Shown piece by piece: positions 23,901 through 35,362 of a stretch of DNA of 64,000 nucleotides. How positions within the stretch are numbered: the first letter of the stretch is position 1; each line of letters starts with the position of its first letter. The notes under the pieces are model-generated. The model made no database searches. It saw nothing but the letters and a program-made list of their open reading frames with translations, and was not told the origin of the DNA. The position numbers were made by a program, and so were the translations under genes. The stretch is from Colletotrichum lupini (lineage: Eukaryota > Ascomycota > Sordariomycetes > Glomerellales > Glomerellaceae), in the NCBI RefSeq assembly GCF_023278565.1, contig NC_064676.1, forward strand, positions 6,696,001 to 6,760,000. The letters run 5' to 3'.

Positions 23901-25083
23901 TATCATACGACAGGCCCAATTACCGTCTTAATTCAACTTACTCCCTCGGAAAACAATCTACCCGAATTTCTTTATGTTAAAGGGCAATGAAGTACCTTAA
24001 ATAGGTATGGGGAGACTTGAGTGCGGGCTAAGACGGGAATATAGTTCGATGTATCTTGCTTAGGCAGCCGGTATGCGGTGATTACTATACCCTTTTCATC
24101 ATCACTAGTTCCGCAAGATTAGCAACTGCTTCCTAACGCCCCCCATTTCGACAATGGCATCACCCCTTTGGAAACCTGGGTGCCTAAATACCATCACATG
24201 TAAGGAACCACCTCATTCGGCCCGATAGATCATCGCTGCATATGACCATGTTATTTGATAATCTGTTCTAAAACCACTTGATAGTTGCGGATATTGGTCT
24301 CAATGGAGTATGCTGTCTGATCACCAGTCGTTTGTGATAGCCGCCCGCGCTTACTTGGAGCAGGGACTTTTGTTTTGAACTACCTATCTCAAGCCATCGA
24401 AGGAACGGCATGTTGTGTGTCTCTCCTCCTTTTGTCTGTGCATACCTTTGTTTCAACTTCAGGGTCCAATAGTTGAGATAGCGCGATGACATTCATCCCA
24501 CATCCAGCGATGATCCGGGGTACAAGCCGCATTCAGAATGATGCGTCACCGCGACAGTAAACCAGAAGCATATGAAAGACATCTATGAGAGGAGGCAGCT
24601 ATCCATCAATGCACATTAGGATTCAAACGGAATTAAAGGGGCATGGCGGCCTCGGACGATTATGTTCAGTTGCCGTTCATTCAGGGGTATGGTCAAGATG
24701 TCCAGAGCCGCTCTGAGAGTTTCCATCAAGGTGGAGAGAATGCGCATCTTACTTTAGTTGTATTGTTACAACTAAAGTTGCAACACGATCGACGAGGAGT
24801 TCCGGAAAAGAAATTTGAAAGGGGCGTTGATTATGATGCCTTTTCAGACCATGACGTCCGATGCTGGGATTCAATCCTGCGTTGGAAGAGCGCAGTTCTT
24901 CATTCCTGTGTACGAGTCAAGGTTACCCTGCTGCCCCTCGCGGAGGTTTCTAAGTATCTTGGGATGTTAGCTTAAAACATCGCATCTGCCACCCGCTCTT
25001 CTTTGTGAACCGCACCACCTTGCTCTACTGTCCTTCATCTCCAACCACATTCTACCCTCACTTGGCATTCAAACTATCCCATC
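20950..25083. other. 4.1 kb intergenic, no supported gene
   Basis: Contains the transporter promoter and the glucanase promoter. Open frames of up to 129 codons occur on both strands without signal peptides, domains or splice consensus in a plausible gene arrangement. No tRNA-like or 5S-like element was recognised. Confidence 0.55.
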
Positions 25084-26678
25084 ATGGTCTGTTTTTCTCT
25101 TCTGGTGCTTGCATGCGCACTGCCGGCTACCTATGCGTGGTTGCCAAATGATGGCTCCACCAAGCTCGTCGACACCGATGGGCACAGTCTGTTTGAAGGA
25201 AATGGGACATCCTCCAATAAGAGTGGTATCACTCCACGCTGGTGGAACAGTTCTGGGAAGATTAGAGGAGTCAACTTAGGCTCAGTCTTCGTCTATGAGC
25301 CGTGGATTGACTCAGGCGAATGGAACAAGATGGGCCTTGGTTCTTACAAGTCCGAATTCGACTGCGTTTCGAAGCTTGGTCAGGCGAAGTCTGACGCTGC
25401 CTTTCAGAAACATTGGGACACCTGGCTCACCGCGGCCGATCTGGACGAGATGTTGACTTACGGTATCAACACTATTCGCATCCCACTAGGGTATTGGCTT
25501 GACGAGTCTCTCGTCGATAAGTCGGAGCATTTCCCGAAGGTAAGGTCCCCTTCGCCATCCTTATCAGAGCGGGATCAGAGGAAACAATGTCTGACTTGCA
25601 CAGGGTGCTGTGACTTACTTGATCCGGCTCTGCGGCTGGGCTAGTGACCGTGGTTTCTATATCATCTTGGGGTTCGTCCAACCATTATGTTATCTTTAGG
25701 TATCGCTGTTCTTAAGCTGACAGTCATCCAGCCACCACGGCGCCCCAGGTGCACAAGAGCGGCAAAATCCGTTCACCGGTCAGGTAGGATATCACAATTA
25801 CTGATTTGCTAGCGTCGAGGAAGAGATTCGTTCTAATTCGGAATATGACAATAGTACGCTACTACCCCGGGCTTCTACAACGACTACCAATATGATCGCG
25901 GTGTCAAATTCCTGAAGTTCCTCAGAAAGCTTGTCCACGATCACAACGAGTTCCGCAACGTCGGTATGATTGAGGTTCTAAATGAGCCCGTCGCCTGGGA
26001 TCGCAAGGTGCAATCGATGCGGTCCGTCTTCTACAAGGACGCTTACACGGTACATCATGCTACGCTTCGCCTACAGTGGTGTTAATGTTGCAGGGGCTGA
26101 TAATACTGGGACAGGGAATTCGCCAGGTCGAGAAAGACCTCAATGTGGCTCGCAACAATTACGTCCACATACAGATGATGAACACAAACTGGGGCTCCGG
26201 GAATCCGGTCGAGTTCTTGAGCGACACCTATTTCACCGCATTCGATGATCACCGTTATTTAAAGTGGTCGACGAGCGTTTCTGTCTCGCATCAGAGCTAT
26301 ATCTCAACTTCTTGCAAAGATAACCGCAACTCAGATGCCGCTGGGCCTACCATCGTTGGCGAGTGGAGTATCGCAGTGCCAGACAACGTTGAATCGACGG
26401 ATGGGTGGAGCCCAAGCAAGCAGAAAGCCTTCTACAAGAAGTGGTTTGCTGCTCAGGTTTACTCTTACGAGAAATCGACTGCAGGCTGGGTTTTCTGGAC
26501 GTGGAAGACCGCGCTTGGCGATGACTACCGGTGGTCCTACAAAGGTAAGTCACATACGTCTCAAAATGTTCTCGAGCTTTATGATTCCCACATTTGACTA
26601 ACTCTCTTAGCCGCCGTTGCTGCCGGTGTCATTCCGAAGGACTTGAACACTATTGCCACTTCTGGTGTTTGTGGATAG
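25084..26678 (+). CDS. Secreted GH5-family exo-beta-1,3-glucanase
   Basis: Six exons: 25084-25539, 25604-25671, 25732-25783, 25855-26049, 26115-26544 and 26611-26678, giving 422 residues. Intron borders are GT..AG; the second donor is the weak GTTCGT. The acceptor at 26114 was preferred over an in-frame one at 26093 because it avoids a seven-residue insertion. A signal peptide (residues 1-19) precedes the N-terminal RGVNLGSVFVYEPWI motif of the Exg1-like GH5 subfamily. HHGAPGAQ spans an exon junction, EVLNEP holds the acid/base Glu, and GEWSIA holds the nucleophile Glu. The C-terminal FWTWKT segment is conserved. It releases glucose from beta-1,3-glucan in the cell wall or medium. No GPI tail is seen. 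Confidence 0.93.
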
Positions 26679-27619
26679 AAGACGGTTCCGTATGAGAGAT
26701 TGCTTGGAAATTCGAGCAACGCATGAGCGTTTTCCCACATGCAGGATACTACATCATCTAACATTCGCTTCGCTTTGGATTGCATTGGGAAACCCTTCCC
26801 GTTATTTCTTCAATTCTTTGTATTCTGAAAACGGCTTTTGGCACTTTGGGAGGTGGATGCACCGGTACTTTTTCTTGGAGACTGCCTCTTAATAACATTA
26901 CTTTGAAGCCGTGCACCAGTCCTTCATCATCACATGAATGCCTGCTGTCCAGGGCTGCAATTAATTGCTGGAGCAAGCTACCATACTTATATTCCACTGA
27001 GAAGCAATAGTGATTTCCATGCACAGCAGATGAGTACTTTAGGAAAGGCACACAACCGCCTGTCTATCGTCCATCCCTTCTCATGCCCCGATTGGTGCTG
27101 CTGCAAGATTCGACCTAACAAGGTTCTTTCGAGGGGACATATGCCAAAATAGCAGCATCATGTCGTTCAGTAACGTTGGCAGAGGAATCACAGATGCTCA
27201 AGTGAGGACTGTGAATGTCAAATCTTTTGGCGGCCAAGGCTGACTGGGGAATATTTGCGGGAGAACATTTTCCGCAATTGAGCACGACTGGCATTCATAA
27301 AGTACTAATATAAATCATGTCCTTGAAGCGGATCATGGCAAAAGCACGCAAGTCATTGCAGTCAGACAAATTCCAGTAGTGAGTAAATACTTATGTTTAC
27401 GTGCTGCTACCCGAACAAGAAATGTGAGATAGATCAATTCTTTTGAGAGAGTGTGATCCTAAGGAGGCCGCAAAGACCATTCAATAATGCTAATGTACAC
27501 GAAAAATAACCCTTTCCATCACCTTATACGGAGTCTCCTCTGCGTCTTGTAGTGATGCATTTACATGCAGCACATCTCTATGGCTATCTGGAGGATTGCA
27601 TCAGCGTTCAACTCGAGGC
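26679..27619. other. Intergenic between convergent genes, no gene seen
   Basis: 3' flanks of the glucanase (plus) and chitosanase (minus). No features beyond short open frames. Confidence 0.6.
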
Positions 27620-28545
27620 TCAAGCTCGGATTCTTTTGAGGAGGCGATTGCCGAGTGCCGAGATGCTGTCTTCAAATTCATCGTAAGTGTTGGCGGCCCA
27701 GGTAGCACCATGAGCGCCAGGAACGGTGTCCTTGCCCGGGAACGCAATGTAGAGTACATCAGACTGGTCATGTCCAGCATTGCCATTCATACCAGTTCCA
27801 AAACAAGCCGTAGCAAGAGAAAGCGAGGCTTCACCGACCATGGCTTGGCTGCCATCATCACTGTTGGTGTCGGCCCAGATACCATAGATCTACAGGTTTC
27901 GAGGTTTAGAAGTTGCGCCAATGAAAGATAAATCAACAACGAAAGGTATAGAGGATTAACTCACAACTTTGTTGTTGCAAACAACTGCCATGACGCTGAG
28001 GGGCTCAATGCCATGCTTCTTTGGGTCGAAGGTAGGCCATCCGGGCTTAGATCCGTCGTTGCCGAAAACAACGTAAGGGTGAACATACGCGTTCAGATCA
28101 TTGATTCCGGCCTTGTAACCTTGGATTTCGGACTTGAAAGACGTCTGCGGCTGCGTGTCGGTGGAGGAACCGCATCGGCCGTCTCCATGAGTCTCCGCAC
28201 CATCGCAATCAATGTCCATGTTCGCGAGGCGACCTCCCGAACCCTGGATGTAGATGACATTGTAATTGCTCAAGTAGTCGCCACAATAGCCATAATCTGT
28301 GATGCGGATAGTTTGTCCGTGTTAGGGTCACTGAGCAATCTATTCTCTTGGCCCCTTTATCCGGTCGGCTCACCTCCTTTGTCGCCCTCCTTGCTATGGA
28401 AGCCGGTCTTGAGGACGGTGGAGCATTGCTGCCGGCCACAAACTTGGTCGTAAAAGGCCTTAACGTTAGCTGGAACGTCTCTTGCCGTCGCAGGTACAGC
28501 TAGCAGCGTGGCGAAGGCACACGCGTAGGCGAAATTGTGGAACAT
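27620..28545 (-). CDS. Secreted GH75 chitosanase
   Basis: Three exons: 28545-28374, 28296-27965 and 27889-27620. Donors are GTGAGC and GTGAGT, acceptors ACAG and GTAG; the joined frame is 257 residues, normal for family GH75. Residues 1-22 are a signal peptide. The mature part has paired Cys early (VCGRQQC) and a YNVIYIQGSGG strand. A DCDGAETHGDGRCGSSTD loop and SDLNAYVHPYVVFGN-like and GIEPLSVMAVVC segments follow. The catalytic pair of the family is seen as the Asp of GIWADTN and the Glu of VGEASLSLA. It hydrolyses chitosan, the deacetylated chitin of fungal walls, outside the cell. The family is nearly restricted to fungi. Its start was set at the ATG opening the hydrophobic leader; a longer upstream open frame has no signal character. 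Confidence 0.95.
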
Positions 28546-30070
28546 GATGGCAATAGAAGGTTGGCGAGACTTTAGCGAATAGAAAGCTTTGAAGCTGGTG
28601 AACAGATCGTTTGATCGAACAGCGACCATGTTTCGTTTCTTATAAGAATGTTTCCTGCAATGGGCTTCGGCCGAGAAACACTCTGATCCAAGTTCCCGAG
28701 CCCCTGAGTCGTGTAAACCACGCCATGGTGAGCCTAGCTTGGAATATGGTTCATTAAAAGACCTCGTGTTTGTAGTTAACCCAGGGTAATGTTCACTTGG
28801 AACAACAGGCTGCAGATCGCAATCCTTCACGTTGATAGAATGATGAGAACAGAAGACTTCCGGCATTCCCAAACGCCATTGTCTACTCCCACGTTGAATT
28901 AGTTGACCACTGATCAAAGCTATGCGCCGTCTAAGGCTTGGATCAATATTTTGACCATGAAATCGACGAGACGAAGAGCGCCCGAGTCTTACATTGAAAC
29001 GTGTGATCTCAAATAATTATGTGGGAACCAAGTGATGCAGGAAACATTTCTTGTTCGTTGTAACCAGTCCTTTGCAAAGGACCCACTGAGTCCTCTTTCG
29101 ATCCGGAATGATGAATTTTCAAGTGGTTAAGTGTTAAACGTTCAATTTGGACGGAAGAGGAAATCTTGTTCATATTCCCGGCCGGGATGTCTAGGCAGCC
29201 AAATTGAGACTTGCTCGAGGTTTGTTCCACAACCAAGGATCGCTCTTGGGCGGGCCGATTGTGCTTGCTTAGTCTGTTTCACTAGCCGTAAAAGACAGGT
29301 TGAAAACGATTGAACGGATGTAAGACAGCCAGGACTGCATCGATTGTCAACTATCCCACACGGTCTGAAAGACCTCAATTTCCGTAGTAGCGGAAGTGGT
29401 AGCTTCGGGAAGTTTGACACCCGATCTTTCTATGCATTCAACAGTTTTCAATTCACGAATCACAACAAACGCGTATCAACTAGCTGATGCATGCAAGCAC
29501 AATGGCGTAGCTAACAATTACTTTAGTCGTTGTGGGAGTGGGTACTGTCAAAAGATTCGATGGTTTGAGATGGCAGTTGAGCTACTGACTCGCAAAGACT
29601 TGGAGCCAACCTTGAATGACAAAGTCAGTAACCCCAGCCTCATGGACAAAAGTGGAAGGTACATGTGGGATACCGAATGGCTAGCAAGCGGTCTTACGGG
29701 CATTTGATCCTATGGATTGCGACGCAAAGTAGTTGTGGGACACGAGAAGTAGGCCACGCCGAAATTAAGCCTTGGTTCATCGAGAGTTAGTGGACGATCA
29801 CCAGTTCTCTATCAACAGTGGCCGAACGTGCAAGAGAGTATCACTCATCGCTCTGGAATCGAAGAGCAGAAGTGAAAGCTTGGCATGTTTTCAGCCGAGT
29901 ATCACGGACAGATTACTTATTATCAAGCCTTACGCCCAGTTTACATGATTCTTTCCCATCAGGCTTTCTCCCAAATCAGTCCTTTCAGCCACACCAATAG
30001 CACCTTTGACTTCGCCATACATATTGAATTCAAAAGTCACGGTCGACTGCCTATATACAATTCTTGCAAG
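28546..30070. other. 1.5 kb intergenic, no gene seen
   Basis: Divergent promoter region of the chitosanase (minus) and the beta-barrel protein (plus). Only short open frames. Confidence 0.55.
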
Positions 30071-30505
30071 ATGCTCTCTTCGTTACTCCCGAGTCTTCTT
30101 GTCCTGGGTGTGTCTCAGGCCGTCGCCGGCGAGGCAGTCTCAGGCTCTCACACGAAAGGCTCTATCTTCATGTTCGGGGACGCAACTGCCTGCCGCAACG
30201 TTTTCTGGAGAAACGGCGCCTGTGGTCTCAGTACCTACTTTTCCAACTCGGTCGACCGCAACCTCCCACTAGTCGCGATGCCATCCGGCATATTCGAGCC
30301 GTACGGTCAAGCACAGAACAACAGGCTCTGCGGCAAAGTAATCACGATGACGCACAAAGGTGTCACTCGAAAGGCTGTTGTAGCCGACCAAAACAACAGC
30401 AGCGAGCAGTCTATCGATATGTGCTTGGACACGTGGCAAGCATTTGGAGGACATGACAATGATGGAACTCTTCGCAAGGGCATTCAGTGGAGCATCGCTA
30501 TTTGA
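30071..30505 (+). CDS. Small secreted double-psi beta-barrel (RlpA/expansin-like) protein
   Basis: Single exon of 144 residues. The first 19 residues (MLSSLLPSLLVLGVSQAVA) are a clear signal peptide. The mature protein of about 125 residues opens with GSIFMFGDATACRNVFW, then NGACG, LPLVAMP, NNRLCGKVITMTH, VTRKAVVADQN and IDMCLDTWQAFGG, ending in GIQWSI. The order ACG..LCGK..V.DxN..IDMCLDTWQAF matches single-domain fungal double-psi beta-barrel proteins related to expansins, cerato-platanin-like proteins and bacterial RlpA. In the expansin-type motif the Asp of ADQN sits where the catalytic-site-like Asp of the family lies. No carbohydrate-binding module is attached. Likely wall-loosening, polysaccharide-binding or effector-like; no enzymatic activity can be claimed. 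An open frame extends 62 codons upstream, but it lacks a leader. Confidence 0.85.
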   Translation: MLSSLLPSLLVLGVSQAVAGEAVSGSHTKGSIFMFGDATACRNVFWRNGACGLSTYFSNSVDRNLPLVAMPSGIFEPYGQAQNNRLCGKVITMTHKGVTRKAVVADQNNSSEQSIDMCLDTWQAFGGHDNDGTLRKGIQWSIAI

Positions 30506-31069
30506 TGAGCACATCTTCAATATTGTCAGTTTGGCGGAAGGAATTGGCACCTCGGGTCTGTCACGAGACGAATAGTCTATCGTCATGATAAGAGACTAGA
30601 TTACTGCGATTGTATCCAAGATATCCAACTCCGGAATGAAGAGCCTTGATAACGACAGATTTCATCTAAATTCATCCTCAAATTAATCTAGAGGCAAGCT
30701 TCCAGCTCCGAAGGAATTTTTCGTAGTACCCAGGCTGCTGGGGAAGCACTTTTTCTGATTCAGACCGAATGGTAACTACATGTATTTTTCCCGTACTTCG
30801 TAGACCATGGAAAATTGTAAGAGAATGTCATTAGAATAAAGTAGTCAAGTACAACAAACAACTGTGCTAAGAAGTAAAAGCGGCCACAACGTAATCGCCT
30901 GACATCCATTCGTTTCGCAACCCTTTCCACTATGAGATACACGCTTGATGAAGAAGTCCCAGTCTCTTTGCAAGCCTGACTCCAAGCACCTAGCCTGATA
31001 CTACACCACATGTAGTCTTGGGAACCCCATACTCAATCCTTAATCATTCGAATTACCGCAGATTCAAAC
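30506..31069. other. Intergenic between convergent genes, no gene seen
   Basis: 3' flanks of the beta-barrel gene and the adhesin-like gene. The minus frame 31011-30760 could become a last exon of the adhesin only if the GTAAGT at its stop were spliced; I found no convincing acceptor and coding continuation. Confidence 0.5.
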
Positions 31070-34000
31070 TTACGTCTGGAACAAAGCGGTATTGAGGCAG
31101 GCGACAACCGAGTCTCCGTTGGTAGCGGTCGAGGACAAGCAAGTAAGGGCAGCTCCAACAGCGAATGGACCAAGGGCAGCTGTGCACAACGGCAGGTCGA
31201 CAACCAGCTCCGCTGCAGTATCACCTGCCAGGGCGAGACAAGGCTCTGGCAAAGTCGAGATGCACTGCGTACTGAGAGCAGTCGTCAGGCAGGTCACAAT
31301 ATCCTGTCCAACACTCAGAGGGCCAATGACATCAGTAGCAAGACAGGTTGCCGCATTTCCAACACCGTAAGCGCCAAGAGCTGCCGTACACACCGGAATT
31401 GCCGCAATAAGGGCAATGCCGTTGACAGAGGCGAGACTCTGGCAAGGCTCAGGGACCGTGGCGCAGACCGAAGGCGTAGGAGTTGCAGTGGCAGTCGGGC
31501 AGTAGGCGGAGTTGGTGATTGTGACCACGCCAGATTGGAGGCCAAAGGCAATTTCGAGACACTGGATGATGCTCGTGGCCGTAGTAGATGCTGTGATGGT
31601 TCCCGTTGCAAGACAGGTCGCAGCACTACCAGCGGCGAAGGGACCAAGGGCAATAGTGCACTGGGCCACATCTGCAACAAGAGCCAGACCGTTGGACGAC
31701 GCTAGATCAGTACACGCTGTCGGCAGGGTTGAAATACAACGCCCCTCGAGAGCGGTGAGAATGCAGCTTGCGATGTCCGAGCCGGCAGTAGTGAGGCCCA
31801 CGTTGGTTGCAAGACATGTTGCAACGTTGCCTGCTGCGTATGGACCAAGAGCCACAGTGCAAGATGCCACAACCGGCACGAGAGCGAGACCGCTGGTGGT
31901 GGAGAGTGAGGTACAGGCTCCGGGCAGGGCGACGTTGCAGTATTCTGAGGTGCTCGTCGCGGTCACGACGCATGCGGAAACTGTGGAGCTCTGCGAGGTT
32001 GTGGTTGTTGGAGTCCCTGTCAGCGTGCTAGATGAAGACTCAGAGGACGAGCTAGATGACGACGAGGAGGATGAGCTTGAAGAAGACTCGGTCGATGAGC
32101 TTGACGAGCTAGATGAGGACGAAGTCACGCTCGAGGACGACTCGGTTGAAGAGCTAGATGAAGAAGGAGTTGCGCTTAAAGACTCAGAACTTGTGCTTGA
32201 GGAAGATGAAGATGTAGCAGGCTCAGTCGATGTGGTAGTTGAAGACGAGGCGGAACTGCTAGGGTCGGTAGAGGTTGAGCTTGACGATTCAGAAGGCGAA
32301 GAGGAGGCGGTAGATGACACTTGGGAGCTAGAAGCAGCGCTTGAAGAAGTTTGCGAGGAACTGCTTGTGTCCGTAGAGGTAGTGGTTTCTATCACAGTGG
32401 TCGAGCTCGCAGAAGTGGACGTCTCACTGGAGCTCGTGGCTGGATCTGATGAGGTAGCCGACGATGGAGACGGAGTTGTGCTTGAAGCCCCGGAACTGAC
32501 ACTTACAGAAGTCGTAGGGTCAGCAGGAGTGAAGATGATGACGGTGCCAACAGTAGCGGTGCCAGTAGGAGCGATGGACAGGGTGGAGGCGACAGTGCCA
32601 GTCCAAGGACCGCTGATAGTGGTGTAAGGGCCCGTGAAGGTAGTCTCAGCGGCGGTAGGCAGAAGCACGAGCTGGGTTCCAGTGGCATCGGTTCCAGACG
32701 GAGCAAGCGTAACTGTAGTTGGAATAGTACCAGTCCATGGTCCGGTCAGAGTTGTGTAAGGGCCAGTGAAGGATGTAGCGGCGGTTGTGAGAACGAGAAC
32801 GATTTGAGTTCCGGTGGCGTCTGTTCCAGCCGGAGCTAGGGTCACCGTGGTAGGAATAGTCCCGGTCCAGGGGCCAGTCAGAGTCGTGTATGGCCCAGTG
32901 AATGAGCCAGCCACAGAAGTGGGTGTCAAGACGATTTGAGTTCCGACCTGGTCAGTTCCTTGAGGCGTGAGGATGGCAGTGGTCGGAACTGTTCCGGTCC
33001 AGGGCCCAAAGATGGTTGTGTATGGTCCAGTGAATGGGGTGACGATTGGGGAGGAGGTAGGCGTCAACACAATTTCAGTTCCGACTTGATCGGTTCCCTG
33101 AGGTGGGAGGTAGGCGGTTGTAGGAATTGCGCCAGTCCAGGCTCCGGTGACTGTGGTGTAAGGACCAGTGAAGGAGCTCAAGCCGGCGGATGTCGGCAGG
33201 AAGACAATGGCAGTTCCAGTTGGGTCACTTCCCTCAGGCGCTAAAGACAGGGTTGTTGGCTGGAGTCCCGTCCAAGTGCCAGTGATCGTCGTGTAAGGCC
33301 CGGTGAAGAGAGCTGGTGCCGCAGTAGGGCTTAGAACAATTTGGGTGCCTGTCTTATCGGTACCTCGGGGCGGGAGAGTGACAGTCGTCGCGGGGCTTCC
33401 CGCCCAGGCCTCGGTGAGTGTGGTATAGGGCCCCGTGAAGACACCCTGGGCTCCGACCTGCCCAGATGCTTCGGGAGCGAAGACAATGACGGTGCCTGTT
33501 GGATCACCCCCAGCCGGCGCCAAAGTCAGAGTCTTCGTGCCCTGGCCAGACCACTGACCTGCAGTAAGAGTCGTGTAGGGGCCGGAGAAGGCAGCATTGT
33601 CCGTGGCCACGGGAGTACAGATAATCTTTGTTCCGACCTCATCGCCGGCCTTAGGGGGGATGACAATGGTGGTAGGCTCAGAATCAGGGCCACCATGAGC
33701 AGTAAGTGTAGCGCAGGGACCATCGAATATAGAGAAAGAGTTTCTGAGACAAAGCGGGCGTCAGTATGGTCCGAGGAAGTAGCCATAGGGGAAGGTCAGA
33801 AACGGGCTTACATAGTAGAGGTGTGAGTGATGGTACTGGTGACCACAAAGTCCGACACAAGGAAAGTCGGGGCGTTGGTGATGGACAAGACAGTGCCGGC
33901 AACACTCAACGTTGTGTTGGAACAGATATCGGCGCTGAGATGAACAGGGATCTGCTCGACCATTACGTAGGCCTGAACAGTCACAGGGTCTCCGGTGGGA

Positions 34001-34089
34001 GCAAGGCAGCTAGACGTAGCCGACACAGGCTCCAGGGCCAGAGCCGAAGCCAGGGCGGCGGCAAGCGCTCCTTTCCTTGAGGCGCGCAT
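31070..34089 (-). CDS. Large secreted adhesin-like protein with flocculin-type repeats, Ser-rich stalk and Cys modules
   Basis: Two exons: 34089-33812 and 33743-31070, with an intron GTAAGC..TCAG; 983 residues. Signal peptide at residues 1-24. Residues 25-140 form a unique N-terminal part. Residues 145-500 hold eight tandem units of about 45 residues, each opening F(T/S)GPYTT, then W(T/S)G, ending G(T/S)D..GT.(I/V)V; these resemble yeast flocculin repeats. A degenerate ninth unit (FDGPCATLT) precedes them. Residues 500-690 are a Ser/Thr-rich stretch with long Ser runs, certainly O-mannosylated if secreted. Residues 695-983 hold four modules of about 70 residues, each with five Cys (C..P..C..C.ALG..C..C). 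There is no GPI tail or membrane segment. The stop codon overlaps a perfect splice donor (ACGTAAGT), so a further exon is possible. Probably a surface adhesin or matrix protein. Confidence 0.85.
31073..31940 (-). repeat. Four coding Cys modules at the adhesin C-terminus
   Basis: Each repeats the pattern C-x(6,7)-C, then an ALG(P/A)(Y/F) segment after the third Cys, then (A/L)TCL and a last Cys before the (T/I)AL end. Two are split from the next pair by a short Pro/Thr linker with two extra Cys. I do not recognise the module as a named domain. Confidence 0.8.
32525..33589 (-). repeat. Coding tandem repeats (eight FTGPYTT units)
   Basis: Each unit is about 130-140 bp and encodes F(T/S)GPYTT at its start. 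Neighbouring units, especially the sixth and seventh, are almost identical in protein, which favours copy-number change by recombination. Confidence 0.9.
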
Positions 34090-35362
34090 TTTAAGAAGAG
34101 AAGTGAAGAAGGCGTTTGCTGAAGTTGCAGGGATTCAAGTGAATGACAAGATACAAAAGAGGAGAAGATAGTGATGATATTATTCTCAATCTTCTCGAGA
34201 CTTCATGTAGTTTATATGTGAATGTCAAGAAAGCGATCATGCACTCGCGCAGCTGATACAAAACGGAACTTACTCAGTATGTCTTATCTATTGCATTCCG
34301 TCTTGTGAAGCCGTAGAGTCGAACATGATTGAACTGGAACGCATGCGGAGAACGACACTCAGCTGCCACCGTAGCCAAGTAACCTATTCACAGCATCTCG
34401 GCTAGAGCATAGGAATTTACAGATATCTACACATCACACGAACGCTACGGAAGCCCCGCTCTCGTATACAAGGGACCAAGAACGTGCATGCTCTGAGTCT
34501 AGACGCGCTTTTGGTGATGAAAACAGCATGATCTTGACTACTACAGCTTGACGTCTTATTCTCAGCCCTTGGTGTCATATCCTACACTTTCCCTCTTGGG
34601 AAGATGTTTCCCAATGTCTAATAACAACGCGGTGCGTTGTCCAGTACCGGCCGTCGTTGCCGAGGGTCGAGTATGTTGTGGGCCAAGATCGAAGCTGAAA
34701 TTGAGAGACACAAGGATTGCTCTGCCCTCCCTGGCATCATCCCGGCTGAACATCACTCCGCCACCCAAAACACCAATCATTCGACATCCAGCTACCAAGA
34801 GAAGGGTCCAAGACGAAGATCCTCATTTCTGTTTGAAAACGGTCTAGAACACCCCATGCGGCGCTTGAGCTCCAGAATAATACCTCACATCTGGCGCGAT
34901 GTCACAACATTCACTTCATCCCATCCGCATCGAGTTCTATGTATGGACATGAGAATTTCGAGTCGAATCTCTCAGGCCATCCCCCGCTCCAAAAGTCCAG
35001 GATTGCTGTCAATTGCAAATGTTGACCTTTCCCAGTCCGTCAAATCTTACGCAGTCGGAATGGAGTGAAAGTGCAAAGAAACATCACAAGATATCGTCGG
35101 CTGGGCCTCGTTGGCTGCAGAACCATCGAGAGCCGGATACAGACAATTTCTGATTGCTAAGGAAGTTGTCCGCGTTGGGCTGTTGATAAGGGAAAACAAA
35201 AATGATCATGTACGGCAACCTATATAGACTGTCGTATCCAAACACATTTTGAGGCCAGTCAGATTCATCAGTCCCCAAGTCTCAACAATCTACCTTATAT
35301 CGGCTCTTCATTCCTTTGCCCAAACTCCATCTCTTTGATTGCCCTCCTTGCTTCACATCACA
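34090..35362. other. 1.3 kb intergenic, divergent promoters
   Basis: Lies between the adhesin (minus) and the wall-protein gene (plus), so it probably holds both promoters. Open frames of up to 143 codons here have no family features. Confidence 0.55.
35221..35228 (+). promoter_or_regulatory. TATA-like element of the wall-protein gene
   Basis: TATATAGA, 135 bp before the ATG at 35363, followed by a pyrimidine-rich leader. Consensus only. Confidence 0.45.

Noticed and set aside
26094..26114. Earlier in-frame acceptor in the glucanase (intron 4)
   Set aside because: It would insert seven hydrophobic residues in a conserved helix; the later CAG restores the family pattern.
30052..30058. TATATA just before the beta-barrel gene
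   Set aside because: Only about 13 bp before the ATG that starts the signal peptide; a TATA box there would start transcription after the start codon.
31512..32627. 371-codon plus-strand ORF with a very acidic protein
   Set aside because: It is the exact antisense of the Ser-rich stalk of the adhesin (Ser codons read as Asp/Glu on the other strand); no start context or domain.
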